Shown here: positions 45,664-54,282 of the stretch, piece after piece
How the letters are laid out: every line of letters starts with the position of its first letter
How positions within the stretch are numbered: position 1 is the stretch's first letter
Assembly: GCA_017626295.1 (NCBI GenBank)
Contig: JAGAJB010000017.1
Span: 86,320 to 150,319 of the forward strand
Length of the DNA: 64,000 bases
DNA from: Clostridia bacterium
Lineage (GTDB): Bacteria; Bacillota; Clostridia; Oscillospirales; Acutalibacteraceae
Reading direction: 5' to 3'
Made by a program: the position numbers and the translations under genes
Notes under the pieces: generated by a model
Told to the model about the DNA's origin: nothing
The model's input: only the letters and a program-made list of their open reading frames with translations
Database searches by the model: none

Positions 45664-46048
45664 TGAGAAAAAGGCGTTATCTGCCGTAAGGCTTGAACAT
45701 GCAAAGGAATGCCTTGGTGCAGCCAAAAGTTTACAGAAGTCAGAGAATTATAAAAGTGCTGCGAACCGTTCTTATTATGCAATATTCCATTCAATGCGCG
45801 CAGTGCTTGCGTTTGATGGGATAGATATGAAACATCATAGCGGAATAATATCAGAATTTCGTAGGTTATATATTAAAAGCGGTATTTTTAAAAGTGAACT
45901 TTCGGAAATTATATCCGTATTGTTTGATATTAGGACAGAAAGTGATTATGATGACTTTTTCGTAATATCCAAACAGGAAGTTGTCAAACAAATAGAAAAT
46001 GCAGAATATTTTGTAAGTGCTGTTGAAGAATATTTAAAAATAAAATAG
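45653..46048 (+). CDS. HEPN-domain protein (putative RNase toxin)
   Basis: 131 residues, helical. The motif R-S-Y-Y-A-I-F-H matches the Rx4-6H RNase motif of HEPN toxins, and YY before it is common in HepT and in the COG1895 group. With the MNT gene it forms a type VII-like toxin-antitoxin pair or a related regulatory couple. The frame overlaps the MNT gene, so translation is coupled. Confidence 0.88.
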   Translation: MQYDEKKALSAVRLEHAKECLGAAKSLQKSENYKSAANRSYYAIFHSMRAVLAFDGIDMKHHSGIISEFRRLYIKSGIFKSELSEIISVLFDIRTESDYDDFFVISKQEVVKQIENAEYFVSAVEEYLKIK

Positions 46049-46052
46049 AATA

Positions 46053-46095
46053 ATCGCCCCTCATTGTGCGTATTCACATTGGGGGGCGAATTTTT
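46053..46095. terminator. Bidirectional terminator between HEPN and PRPP synthase genes
   Basis: Arms 46055-46068 and 46075-46088 (one mismatch, one G-T pair), followed by ATTTTT on the + strand; A-rich before the left arm. Confidence 0.75.
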
Positions 46096-46099
46096 ATGT

Positions 46100-47308
46100 T
46101 TAGTTATTGAAAAGCGAAAGTTCTTCTTTTTTCTGCTGTTCTTTGTATTTTTCGAGTCTTGCTTTAATCTTGTCAGCGGGGTTAAGAAGACTGCTCACTG
46201 AACAATCGTGGTTAAGAGTGTCAATAATAAGTGAACAATATTTACTCATATCAACTTCAAAATACCAGGGTTTTTCAAGAAGTTCGGGTGTTCTGTAAAC
46301 AAGGTTTGTTGTGAAAACACCGTCAAGAATACCGTTAGCGTATGCTTTGTCGAACTCCTGAAGACCGTTGCAGAAAAGACCGAAACTTGTGCAAACGAAA
46401 ATTCTGTTTGCTTTGAGTTCTTTAAGTTTTGTAGCAACTTCTATCATTGAGTCGCCTGATGAAATCATATCGTCAATAATAAGGCAGTCTTTACCTTCAA
46501 CGTTATCGCCGAGGAATTCGTGAGCGAGGATGGGGTTTCTGCCGTTTACAACAACGGAGTAATCGCGGCGTTTGTAGAACATACCAAGGTCAATACCGAG
46601 AACTGTTGAATAATAAATGCAACGGCCCATACCGCCTTCATCGGGGGAGATAACCATAAGGTGATCGTGGTCTATTTTAAGGTCGTTGAAGTTCTTTGTG
46701 AGAGCCTTGATCATCTGGTATGTAGGAGCAACGTTTTCAAAGCCTTTAAGGGGAATAGCGTTCTGTACTCTGGGGTCGTGAGCATCAAAGGTAATGATGT
46801 TTTCAACGCCCATATCAATGCAAAGTTCCTGAAGTGCAATTGCACAGTCAAGAGATTCGCGTCTTGAACGCTTGTGCTGTCTGCCTTCGTAAAGCATGGG
46901 CATAATAACGTTTATTCTTCTTGCCTTGCCTTCAACAGCGGAAATTGCTCTTTTAAGGTTTGCATAGTGCTCGTCGGGGGAGTAATGGTTTTCGTAGCCG
47001 TACATATTGTAAGTTAAACCGTGATTGAAGCAGTCGCAGATAATATAAATATCGTAACCTCTGACTGTTTCGTGAAGAACACATTTACCTTCACCTGAAC
47101 CGAATCTTGTGAAATCGGCATCTACGATGAAAGTATCTCTCTGATAACCGTAGAAAGCGATAGTTGTTTTGTGTTCACTTTCTCTTTCTTCTCTCCAAGT
47201 GGTGAGATAACTGTTGATTTTCTGTGCGAGTTCCTCGCAACCGGGTGTAGCGATTATACCGAGGGGACCTACAGGGATAGTGTTGGGAATACCGAATGCA
47301 TCTGCCAC
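46100..47308 (-). CDS. prs: Ribose-phosphate pyrophosphokinase, long form
   Basis: Makes PRPP from ribose 5-phosphate and ATP. 402 residues versus about 315 for the common enzyme; the extra length is in the N-terminal part and the C terminus. PRPP-binding loop DCLIIDDMISSGDSM and YEGRQHKRSRRESLDC, which replaces the usual YARQDRK segment, are seen, plus FDAHDPRVQNAI. Divergent long forms like this are found in Clostridia. A promoter lies at 47344-47372 on the minus strand. Confidence 0.85.
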   Translation of the reverse strand: MADAFGIPNTIPVGPLGIIATPGCEELAQKINSYLTTWREERESEHKTTIAFYGYQRDTFIVDADFTRFGSGEGKCVLHETVRGYDIYIICDCFNHGLTYNMYGYENHYSPDEHYANLKRAISAVEGKARRINVIMPMLYEGRQHKRSRRESLDCAIALQELCIDMGVENIITFDAHDPRVQNAIPLKGFENVAPTYQMIKALTKNFNDLKIDHDHLMVISPDEGGMGRCIYYSTVLGIDLGMFYKRRDYSVVVNGRNPILAHEFLGDNVEGKDCLIIDDMISSGDSMIEVATKLKELKANRIFVCTSFGLFCNGLQEFDKAYANGILDGVFTTNLVYRTPELLEKPWYFEVDMSKYCSLIIDTLNHDCSVSSLLNPADKIKARLEKYKEQQKKEELSLFNN

Positions 47309-47343
47309 GACATTAACCTCCGTTTGTTTTTTATTTCCTTTTA

Positions 47344-47372
47344 ATTGTACTAATAATTTGATTTCTTTTCAA
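47344..47372 (-). promoter_or_regulatory. Promoter of prs
   Basis: Minus strand TTGAAA (47372-47367), 17-base spacer, TACAAT (47349-47344). Confidence 0.7.
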
Positions 47373-47438
47373 GTAAATTCGACAAAATAGTGGTCTAAAA
47401 AATATTGAACGATATTGGGTACATTTTGTAAGATGTTA

Positions 47439-47479
47439 CAAAAAAACAAAATAGCGTAACATAATGAATGCTACGCTAT
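47439..47479 (-). terminator. Terminator downstream of the small Cys-rich gene
   Basis: Eight-base arms 47451-47458 and 47472-47479; on the minus strand followed by TTTGTTTTTTT. Confidence 0.7.
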
Positions 47480-47550
47480 AGCCGACGGGAGTTGAACCCT
47501 GTACGCCTAAAATTTAAATCTTTCGGTACATCAGGGCGTTTTTCGCCTTA
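47480..47550 (-). ncRNA. Structured 3' region, possible small RNA or tRNA relic
   Basis: On the minus strand GGCG-AAAAA-CGCC is followed by CCCT/AGGG and GTAC/GTAC pairing around an AT loop, then a stretch with the T-loop-like GGGTTCAACTCCC, directly before a terminator. The T-arm pairing is incomplete, so it is not a working tRNA. Either a 3'UTR structure or a decayed RNA gene. Confidence 0.35.
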
Positions 47551-47559
47551 ATATACTTT

Positions 47560-47778
47560 TTATATTTCAAAATCTTCTTTTGTGAAATCACCCGAAAAGG
47601 AAATTCTTTTAGGTTCTCTTTTTAACGGGTCGTATTTGTATTTTTTGCATTTTGAGTGCAATTGCATGACACCGCCTATTTTACGGCATATTGCAACATC
47701 GCCGCCTGCAGAAATTTCTGCGTATTCACAACAAGCACATTGGGGCTCTGTGTTACCTTTGAATAGTTTTAATGCCAT
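47560..47778 (-). CDS. Small Cys-rich protein, function unknown
   Basis: 72 residues. Contains CACC near residue 13, then C at about 30 and 44 (AICRKIGG; HSKCKKYKYDPLKR), which could make one zinc site. The C-terminal half is basic then acidic. Start ATG 47778 has GGAG 8 bases before it; the longer reading adds codons that include this site. It lies 24 bases after ylbJ on the same strand. I do not recognise a named family. Confidence 0.65.
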   Translation of the reverse strand: MALKLFKGNTEPQCACCEYAEISAGGDVAICRKIGGVMQLHSKCKKYKYDPLKREPKRISFSGDFTKEDFEI

Positions 47779-47802
47779 ATCACTCACTCCTGTTTTCATA
47801 TA

Positions 47803-48870
47803 TTAACACACTTTTCTTTTGTTATCAACCTCAAAAATTAAAACGGTACACATTAAAATAAGAATTACTGTTGCACTTATGCTGTGGGATATGGGGAAAG
47901 CGGCACTGCCTACTGTTATTTCTGAAAAAACGGGAGTGCTTTGGGGAAATAAATTTAAGAGTTGCGAACAGAAAAATGCACTTAATGCGCCGTTAAGAAG
48001 TCTTATACACAAAAAGGTTTTTATTTCTATTTTGCATTTTTCCATATATGAGCCTATCTGGAAAATTACTGCAAATCCGCCGAAACCCAGAATTGCACTT
48101 AATATGGGCAAAGGTAAACCGTATGAAACGGAGTATTTGCAACCTGTTGTTACTTCAAGTATTGATTTTATAAAAAGCGCAGAGTGTTCGTTGGGGGCGA
48201 AAATATCGGAAAGTGCCGCTATTGCAGAAAAGGTAAGCACCCAACCGCAAACGGAGAGCATTGCTTCGCTACCAACTGCAACGGAGTTTACAAAAATATT
48301 TTTTCTGTTTATAAGTTCTTGGGTTTTGTGTGCAGGTTTTTCTCCGTCAGAAAAGAATCGCGTGCAAAAGCCTATTAACAACGAGGATAAAACAGTTGAA
48401 AAATATAGAATTGCACCGCTTTTGAAGTTTGAAAGCATAAAAGTTCCCACGGCGGTTATTACAAAGGCGGGGCTTGGATTTACACACCAATAAAACAAAC
48501 GCTGAACTTCGTTGTCGGTAAGTTTGCCCTTTTCGTAAAATTCAGCAGCGGTTTTTGCGCCTATGGGATAGCCTCCTAAAAAGCCTAAAATAACGGCAAT
48601 AACTCCATTGCCGTTTGTTTTAAATATTTTCTGCGACGGTTTTTCAATGATTTTTGCCAGAAATTCAATTAAAGGACTGCCCGAAATATATGTAGAAAGC
48701 ACCATAAAAGGAAAAAGAGAGGGGATTATATTTTCACCCAATAAAATCAAACCGTGTTTTATGCCTTGTGCAGTTTCGTTAGGATACATAATAAGACCGA
48801 AAACTGAAAGTGCAACGCCCACAATAACAGGAAGCATTTTAATTATCTGTAAATATCGTTTTTTCTTCAT
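47803..48870 (-). CDS. ylbJ: Sporulation integral membrane protein YlbJ
   Basis: 355 residues with about eight hydrophobic helices and the nucleoside-transporter-like gate segments GENIIPSLFPFMVLSTYISG and GFLGGYPIGAKTAAEFYEKG. In Bacillus ylbJ is a sigma-E gene needed for heat-resistant spores. ATG 48870 follows AGGGGTG by 6 bases. It is divergent from yqfC and yqfD, other sporulation genes. Confidence 0.88.
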   Translation of the reverse strand: MKKKRYLQIIKMLPVIVGVALSVFGLIMYPNETAQGIKHGLILLGENIIPSLFPFMVLSTYISGSPLIEFLAKIIEKPSQKIFKTNGNGVIAVILGFLGGYPIGAKTAAEFYEKGKLTDNEVQRLFYWCVNPSPAFVITAVGTFMLSNFKSGAILYFSTVLSSLLIGFCTRFFSDGEKPAHKTQELINRKNIFVNSVAVGSEAMLSVCGWVLTFSAIAALSDIFAPNEHSALFIKSILEVTTGCKYSVSYGLPLPILSAILGFGGFAVIFQIGSYMEKCKIEIKTFLCIRLLNGALSAFFCSQLLNLFPQSTPVFSEITVGSAAFPISHSISATVILILMCTVLIFEVDNKRKVC

Positions 48871-48945
48871 CTGTAACACCCCTTATATTTTATGAAAATA
48901 AAGCATAGGAATATAACAACCAAAAATATCGGGAGAGTAGAGTGT

Positions 48946-49188
48946 ATGAAACTGAAAACATTAAAAAATGTTAAGGAGGATATGGATAACTGCGCCATAG
49001 AACTTTACGGTAATAAAAGGCTTATTGTTTTGGACTGTAAATGTGTGGTTGATTATTCTCAGGACCACATTGTTTTGAATTTAGGGGAACTTAATCTCAA
49101 AATCAGCGGTAAAAATCTTGTTGCGGATTCTTTTGTGTACGGTCAGACCGATATTAACGGCGAAATTACAAGTCTTGAATTTGTGTGA
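48946..49188 (+). CDS. yqfC: Sporulation protein YqfC
   Basis: 80 residues. The family pattern is seen: ELYGNKRLIVLDCKCVVDYS and LNLGELNLKISGKNLV. Start at ATG 48946, 10 bases after GGAG; the earlier in-frame ATG (48892) lacks a binding site. YqfC is part of the sigma-E regulon and lies directly before yqfD, 5 bases apart. Confidence 0.85.
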   Translation: MKLKTLKNVKEDMDNCAIELYGNKRLIVLDCKCVVDYSQDHIVLNLGELNLKISGKNLVADSFVYGQTDINGEITSLEFV

Positions 49189-49193
49189 GGTGA

Positions 49194-50366
49194 ATGGGTG
49201 TGGTAAGCCTTTTAAGATATATAAACGGCTACATTGAGTTTTGTGCGGAAGGCGGTTTCCCAGAAAGATTTCTTAATCTGTGCAAAATTCACGGAATAAG
49301 CCTATGGAAAATAAAAAACGACGGTGTAAAGGTTGAAGCCTGTACAACCATAGGTGAATTCAAAAAGATAGAAGTACCTGCCGAAAATTCCGGAATGGAA
49401 GTAAAAGTATTGAAAAATAAAGGGCTTCCGTTTTTTGCAAAGCGTCATAAATGGCGGTGTGGCGCGGTGTTAGGTATTTTAATAACAGTTTTGTTTATAT
49501 GGTTTATGTCGGGTTTTATTTGGGAAGTGGAAATTGTAGAAGAAAACGGTGTAAAGATAGAAAACTTTACAGAAAGTCTTGAGGAGTTAGGGGTGAAACC
49601 CGGTGCAAGAAAATCAAAAATAGATATTCTTGAAGTGCAGGAAAAATTACTGAAAAAATATCCTCAACTTTCGTGGGTCTCTTTAAATATTTTCGGTGAC
49701 AAAGCGCAGATTGAATATACCCCTGCAAAGAAAGCGCCCACAGTGATTGATGAAAATACACCCACCAACGTAGTAGCCACCAAAAGCGGAAAAATAACTT
49801 TGGTAGAGGGGTACAGCGGTACGAATGCCGTAAAGGAAGGGGCGTTCGTTGCAAAAGGGAGTTTGCTGATTTCCGGGGTAACCGTGAATGCTGACGGCAG
49901 TGAAGATTTTGTTCACGCAAGGGGTAAAGTTTTTGCCCAAACCGTAACACCTGTTAAAAAGCAAATTGACAATACTTTTGATGGATTTATTACAACCGAA
50001 ACTTCACAAAGATATACATTGGACCTTTTTAACTTGAAAATACCTTTTGGCTTTTCTCCTGAGGGGGAAGTTATAAGCAACTCTAAGATAAATCTTGAGG
50101 GTAATTCAACAGTATTACCTGTGGGTATAATACGCACTGACGGACTTCTGATGAGTGAGAAAAAGGTGGATTTTACAGAAAACGAAGCGTTACTGATTTG
50201 TCTTAAACACTGTGTGCAGAATAAAAGGGAGGATTTTACCGACGTTGAGTTTGAAAAGATAAATTTTTCCCAAAAATCTGACGATAAAAGTTTTACAGTT
50301 TCAATGAATATAACCTGCGTGGAAAATATAGCGACAGAAAAGCCCCTTTCCGTAGAAGAAAACTAA
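49194..50366 (+). CDS. yqfD: Sporulation protein YqfD
   Basis: 390 residues. N-terminal region YINGYIEFCAEGGFPERFLN, one membrane helix about residues 87-107 (LGILITVLFIWFMSGFIW), then a large extracytoplasmic domain beginning WEVEIVEENGVK. YqfD is required for sporulation in Bacillus; its biochemical role is unknown. The gene order yqfC-yqfD-phoH is conserved in Firmicutes. Confidence 0.9.
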   Translation: MGVVSLLRYINGYIEFCAEGGFPERFLNLCKIHGISLWKIKNDGVKVEACTTIGEFKKIEVPAENSGMEVKVLKNKGLPFFAKRHKWRCGAVLGILITVLFIWFMSGFIWEVEIVEENGVKIENFTESLEELGVKPGARKSKIDILEVQEKLLKKYPQLSWVSLNIFGDKAQIEYTPAKKAPTVIDENTPTNVVATKSGKITLVEGYSGTNAVKEGAFVAKGSLLISGVTVNADGSEDFVHARGKVFAQTVTPVKKQIDNTFDGFITTETSQRYTLDLFNLKIPFGFSPEGEVISNSKINLEGNSTVLPVGIIRTDGLLMSEKKVDFTENEALLICLKHCVQNKREDFTDVEFEKINFSQKSDDKSFTVSMNITCVENIATEKPLSVEEN

Positions 50367-50398
50367 CACCTTTTCACAAAAAATATCGAAAATTTTAG

Positions 50399-50426
50399 TG
50401 GACATTTACAAAATTTGTGTTATACT
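50399..50426 (+). promoter_or_regulatory. Promoter of the phoH-ybeY-dgkA-era group
   Basis: TGGACA (50399-50404), 16-base spacer, TATACT (50421-50426). A start point near 50433 excludes the in-frame GTG 50417 and TTG 50432 as phoH starts. Confidence 0.6.
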
Positions 50427-50455
50427 ATAAGTTGTATAATAATATAAAGAGGGTA

Positions 50456-51424
50456 ATTAAGTCGGAACAGATTATAAACGTAGACAGAATGGAACAGGCG
50501 GTAAGTCTGTTCGGCAGTTTTGATGAGAATATACTGATTATTGAGAAATCCTTTGGGGTTGACGTTATCAGCCGTGGTTCAGATATTAAAGTTAACGGTG
50601 AGCCGGAAAACGTTTCTAAAGCGGTTAAGGCAATTAACGGTCTTTTAATGCTTCTTAACAGGGGAGAGACACTTAACGAACAAAACGTAAGGTATGTTAT
50701 ATCCCTCGTTGATGACGGCAATGAAGATAAATTAACTTCTATGTCCGCAGACTGTGTTTGTATTACGAGCAAAGGTAAACCCGTAAAACCTAAAACACTT
50801 GGGCAGAAAAAGTACGTTGAATCAATAAAAAACAATACAATCGTTATCGGCGTAGGTCCTGCAGGTACAGGTAAAACTTACCTTGCGGTTGCTATGGCAG
50901 TAAATGCGTTCAGGGCAAAAGAAGTAAACCGTATTATTCTTACGCGCCCTGCGGTTGAAGCGGGCGAGAAATTAGGCTTTTTGCCCGGTGACTTGCAAAG
51001 TAAAGTTGACCCTTATTTAAGACCCCTTTACGATGCACTTTTTGATATGTTGGGTGCTGAGAATTTCAATAAATATCTTGAAAGAGGTAATATTGAGGTT
51101 GCTCCACTTGCATATATGCGAGGAAGAACCCTTGACGACAGTTTCATAATTCTTGACGAGGCACAGAACACAACCCCCGAGCAAATGAAAATGTTCCTTA
51201 CCCGAATGGGTTTTAATTCAAAGGTTGTTGTAACGGGCGACGTTACGCAGATAGACTTGCCCGACGGTAAACGCTCAGGTCTTGTGGAAGTGACAAAGAT
51301 TTTAAAGAATATGGAACAGATAGAAATAGTTCGTTTTACAGGCAAAGACGTTGTAAGGCACAAGTTAGTGCAGGATATTATAAGAGCATACGAAAAATAC
51401 GAGGAGGCAAAGAAAAGGAAATGA
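50456..51424 (+). CDS. phoH: PhoH-family ATPase/RNA helicase-like protein (start codon uncertain)
   Basis: PhoH (YbeZ-like) protein that works with YbeY in ribosome or RNA quality control. N-terminal KH-like part (LFGSFDENILIIEKSFGVDV), Walker A VIGVGPAGTGKTYLA, RPAVEAGEKLGFLPGDL and Walker B FIILDEAQNTTPEQMKMFL. AGAGGG (50448-50453) is followed only by ATT AAG TCG GAA CAG; the first ATG is 50489, without a binding site, inside the conserved N terminus. ATT 50456 is listed as start, though AAG 50459 is better spaced. The 3' end overlaps ybeY by 4 bases. Confidence 0.88.
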   Translation: MKSEQIINVDRMEQAVSLFGSFDENILIIEKSFGVDVISRGSDIKVNGEPENVSKAVKAINGLLMLLNRGETLNEQNVRYVISLVDDGNEDKLTSMSADCVCITSKGKPVKPKTLGQKKYVESIKNNTIVIGVGPAGTGKTYLAVAMAVNAFRAKEVNRIILTRPAVEAGEKLGFLPGDLQSKVDPYLRPLYDALFDMLGAENFNKYLERGNIEVAPLAYMRGRTLDDSFIILDEAQNTTPEQMKMFLTRMGFNSKVVVTGDVTQIDLPDGKRSGLVEVTKILKNMEQIEIVRFTGKDVVRHKLVQDIIRAYEKYEEAKKRK

Positions 51425-51933
51425 AAGAGAAGATAAAAGTAATTATTTCTAACGACCAAAAAGCAGTTAAGATTCCTACGGGTGTCAGACTTCTCGTCAG
51501 ACGTTGCTGTAACGCAGTGCTTACTTTTGAAAATTTCAGTGAGCCTGCCGAAATCAGCGTAACGTTTGTGGATGATGAACGTATTCACGAACTTAATAAA
51601 ATGCACCGTAATATCGACAGAAGTACGGATGTGCTTTCCTTCCCCTTGGGTGAGGACGGTGTTTACGATAAAAATATTGACACAGGTGCTTGTCTTTTAG
51701 GCGATATTGTTATCTCTGTTGAAACTGCCGTAAGACAAGCAGAAAGTTACGGACATACTCTCCAGCGTGAAATCGGTTTCCTTACCGTTCACTCAATGCT
51801 TCACCTTTTAGGTTATGACCACGTGAACGGCGGTATCGAGGCTGTTCATATGAGAGAGAAAGAGGAACACGTACTTACCGAACTCGGATTAAAACGCAAC
51901 GAATCGTATTATATGGATTCCGAGGAGGAATGA
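51421..51933 (+). CDS. ybeY: Endoribonuclease YbeY
   Basis: Zinc RNase for 16S rRNA 3' maturation and ribosome quality control. 170 residues. The metal triad is in HSMLHLLGYDH (HxxxHxxxxxH), with LNKMHRNIDRSTDVLSFPL before it. It overlaps phoH and precedes dgkA by 3 bases. Confidence 0.96.
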   Translation: MKEKIKVIISNDQKAVKIPTGVRLLVRRCCNAVLTFENFSEPAEISVTFVDDERIHELNKMHRNIDRSTDVLSFPLGEDGVYDKNIDTGACLLGDIVISVETAVRQAESYGHTLQREIGFLTVHSMLHLLGYDHVNGGIEAVHMREKEEHVLTELGLKRNESYYMDSEEE

Positions 51934-51936
51934 GCC

Positions 51937-52422
51937 GTGAAAGATATTGACAGCCTTTTAAGAAGTTTTCTTTATGCTTCCAAAGGCTTTTTGTGGATGC
52001 TTACTCACGAGCGCAATTTCAGAATACATATGACTTGTTTGTGTTATATGGCTTACTTCTTAATAAGGTACGATTTTTTTGTGTTAACAAAAATTGAATG
52101 TGCTTTACTTGTGTTGGCAAGTGCCCTTGTTATAGGCGGAGAAATGATAAACACAGGTATCGAAAAAGCCGACGATGCCGTTACAAGAGAGAAAAAGTAT
52201 GCTATTAAGGTTTCCAAAGACGTTGCGGCGGGTGCAGTACTTGTTTTTGCGGTTTCTGCAGTTATAATCGGTGTTATCCTTTTATGGCAACCCGAGGCTT
52301 TTAAGGCGCTTTACGTACACTACACAACGGAGCCGATTTATTTCGGTTTGTTGCTCGCAAGTTTTGTTTTGTCGCTTTTGTTTATATTCAAATTTGATTT
52401 TAATAAAAAAAGGAAAAAATAA
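51937..52422 (+). CDS. dgkA: DgkA-type diacylglycerol/undecaprenol kinase
   Basis: 161 residues, membrane protein. The DgkA core is seen: FLWMLTHERNFRIH, two helices and the catalytic stretch GGEMINTGIEKADDAV. In Firmicutes this enzyme usually phosphorylates undecaprenol to sustain cell-wall carrier lipid. The C terminus has two extra hydrophobic segments (residues about 85-105 and 130-150). GTG start after GAGGAGG. It overlaps era by one base (TAATG). Confidence 0.88.
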   Translation: MKDIDSLLRSFLYASKGFLWMLTHERNFRIHMTCLCYMAYFLIRYDFFVLTKIECALLVLASALVIGGEMINTGIEKADDAVTREKKYAIKVSKDVAAGAVLVFAVSAVIIGVILLWQPEAFKALYVHYTTEPIYFGLLLASFVLSLLFIFKFDFNKKRKK

Positions 52423-53315
52423 TGTCACAGAGAAAAACAGCATTTATTGCAATTGTAGGAAGGCCCAACGTGGGAAAATCTTCCATACTTAACAGACTTT
52501 TAGGGCAGAAAGTTGCTATCGTTTCTTCACGCCCTCAGACTACACGTACAAAGATAATGGGTGTACTCACCGAAGGTGATGTGCAACTTGTTTTTACAGA
52601 CACACCCGGTTTTCATAAACCTAAAACCAAATTAGGCGAAAAAATGATACAAGCCGTAGATGACAGTATCGGCGGTGTTGATTCCTGCCTTTTCGTTACA
52701 GAGGCTAAGGGCGAAATAAGACCTACGGAATTGGAACTTCTGGGAAAACTTAAGGCGGAGAAAATACCCGTTGTTCTCGCTATCAACAAAATTGATATGA
52801 TTTCCGACAAACAGGAACTTATGTCACGTATTCTTGAACTTACAAAACTTCTTGATTTCCAGGCAGTTGTACCTGTCAGCGCCCGCGACGGTGACGGTAT
52901 GGATGCTCTTAAGGATGAACTTATAAATCTTGCGGAGTATTCGGAGTTCTTCTTCCCCGAAGATACTTTGACAGACCAACCTGAAAGAGTGTTGGCTGCG
53001 GAAATGATAAGAGAAAAACTTCTTCACAGACTCAATGAAGAAATTCCCCACGGTATTGCGGTTTCAATTGAAAAAATGCGCGAGCGTGAGGACAAGCCCA
53101 TACTTGATATTGATGCAATAATTTACTGCGAACGCGAAAGTCACAAGGGTATTATTATCGGCAAAAAGGGTGCAATGCTCAAAGAAGTGTCAACAAATGC
53201 AAGGCACGAACTTGAACGCTTTTTTGATTGCAGAGTAAACCTTCAATGTTGGGTAAAAGTTAAAGAAGACTGGCGTAACCGAGAGGGGCTTATCCATAAT
53301 TTCGGATTGGATTAA
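52422..53315 (+). CDS. era: GTPase Era
   Basis: Ribosome assembly GTPase that binds the 3' end of 16S rRNA. 297 residues. G motifs: GRPNVGKSSILN, TTRTK, DTPGFHKPK and NKIDMI; a C-terminal KH domain (IIGKKGAMLKEVSTNAR) is complete. It sits after ybeY and dgkA in the usual order. Confidence 0.97.
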   Translation: MSQRKTAFIAIVGRPNVGKSSILNRLLGQKVAIVSSRPQTTRTKIMGVLTEGDVQLVFTDTPGFHKPKTKLGEKMIQAVDDSIGGVDSCLFVTEAKGEIRPTELELLGKLKAEKIPVVLAINKIDMISDKQELMSRILELTKLLDFQAVVPVSARDGDGMDALKDELINLAEYSEFFFPEDTLTDQPERVLAAEMIREKLLHRLNEEIPHGIAVSIEKMREREDKPILDIDAIIYCERESHKGIIIGKKGAMLKEVSTNARHELERFFDCRVNLQCWVKVKEDWRNREGLIHNFGLD

Positions 53316-53403
53316 ATTAACTTTTTTATCCTACGGCATAACTGTATAAAGAAACTCCTGCTGAATAAAATATTATTACAGAGATTTCGGTGGGAGTGGT
53401 TTT

Positions 53404-53574
53404 ATGGATGAGAAAGAACTTTGGGCGCGTTTTTGCGAAGGCGGTAAGGTGGCAGATTACCTTGAATACCGCAACTGCGTAAACGCTGTAAATAAAACGG
53501 AGTTGGAACCAAGTGATAAAGATAACAGCACCGGGGCTGGTGATAAGGGAACAGAGTATCGGGGAGTCCGATAG
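53404..53574 (+). CDS. YqzL-like small protein overlapping recO
   Basis: 56 residues, too short for most gene callers. The N-terminal half (ELWARFCEGGKVADYLEY) resembles the YqzL-type pattern W..F...G....YL.Y of the tiny gene between era and recO in Firmicutes. GGTGGGAG precedes the ATG by about 8 bases. The last 62 bases overlap the recO start in another frame, so its C terminus is set by recO sequence; that argues for caution. Confidence 0.6.
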   Translation: MDEKELWARFCEGGKVADYLEYRNCVNAVNKTELEPSDKDNSTGAGDKGTEYRGVR

Positions 53575-54256
53575 ATTGATTACTGTGCTTACGGCACAGT
53601 ACGGTCTTGTGCGTGCTTTTTCAAGGGGAGCCAAAAAAACCAAAAGCAAAAAACTTGCCGCAACGGCACTTCTTGCATATTCGGATTTTACACTTGTAAA
53701 AACAAGGGATGCTTATTCCGTTGAGGATGCCCTTGTAAAAGAAGTGTTTTTTGAACTTCGTCAAGATGTGGGAAAAATGGCTTTGGCACAGTATTTTTGC
53801 GAACTTGCAAACGAATTTTGCGAGGAAGATTATGAGTCGGAGGAGATTCTCCGACTTTTTCTTAATGCCTTGTGGCTTTTGAAAAGTGATAAAAAAACAC
53901 CGGGTTTTATAAAGGCGGTAACAGAACTTCGGTTGATGTCACTAAGCGGATATATGCCCGCACTTTTAGGGTGTGACAAATGTGGTAAATACGAATCCGA
54001 GGTTATGTATTTTTCACCCGAAAACGGCAAAATCTATTGCGAAGAATGTTTGCCTGTGGGTCAGCGGTATTGTGTTAACGCATCTGTAATACAGGCTATG
54101 AGGTATGTATCACTTTCTGATTTTGAAAAGATTTTTTCTTTCAGTTTAAAAGAGGATGCACTTAAAAAGTTTTCCGAATTATGCGAAGGGTATCTTCTAC
54201 ATAAAACACAAAGAAAATTTAAAACACTTGATTTTTACAAAACATTGGCATTATAA
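53513..54256 (+). CDS. recO: DNA repair protein RecO
   Basis: Mediator that loads RecA with RecR. 247 residues. N-terminal OB fold: ITAPGLVIREQSIGESDRLI..AQYGLVRAFSRGAKKTKS, then a helical domain with the Cys4 zinc site CDKCGKYE...YCEEC. GTG start at 53513, inside the YqzL-like frame. mutS2 follows after 26 bases. Confidence 0.93.
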   Translation: MIKITAPGLVIREQSIGESDRLITVLTAQYGLVRAFSRGAKKTKSKKLAATALLAYSDFTLVKTRDAYSVEDALVKEVFFELRQDVGKMALAQYFCELANEFCEEDYESEEILRLFLNALWLLKSDKKTPGFIKAVTELRLMSLSGYMPALLGCDKCGKYESEVMYFSPENGKIYCEECLPVGQRYCVNASVIQAMRYVSLSDFEKIFSFSLKEDALKKFSELCEGYLLHKTQRKFKTLDFYKTLAL

Positions 54257-54282
54257 GAGCCGATGTTTTTGAGGATAATTTT

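Noticed and set aside
47480..47520. tRNA gene on the minus strand
   Set aside because: A T-loop-like stretch is present but the T stem is only partly paired and no anticodon or D arm could be built.
49567..49950. Antisense open frame in yqfD
   Set aside because: No binding site; composition and codon pattern follow the sense gene.
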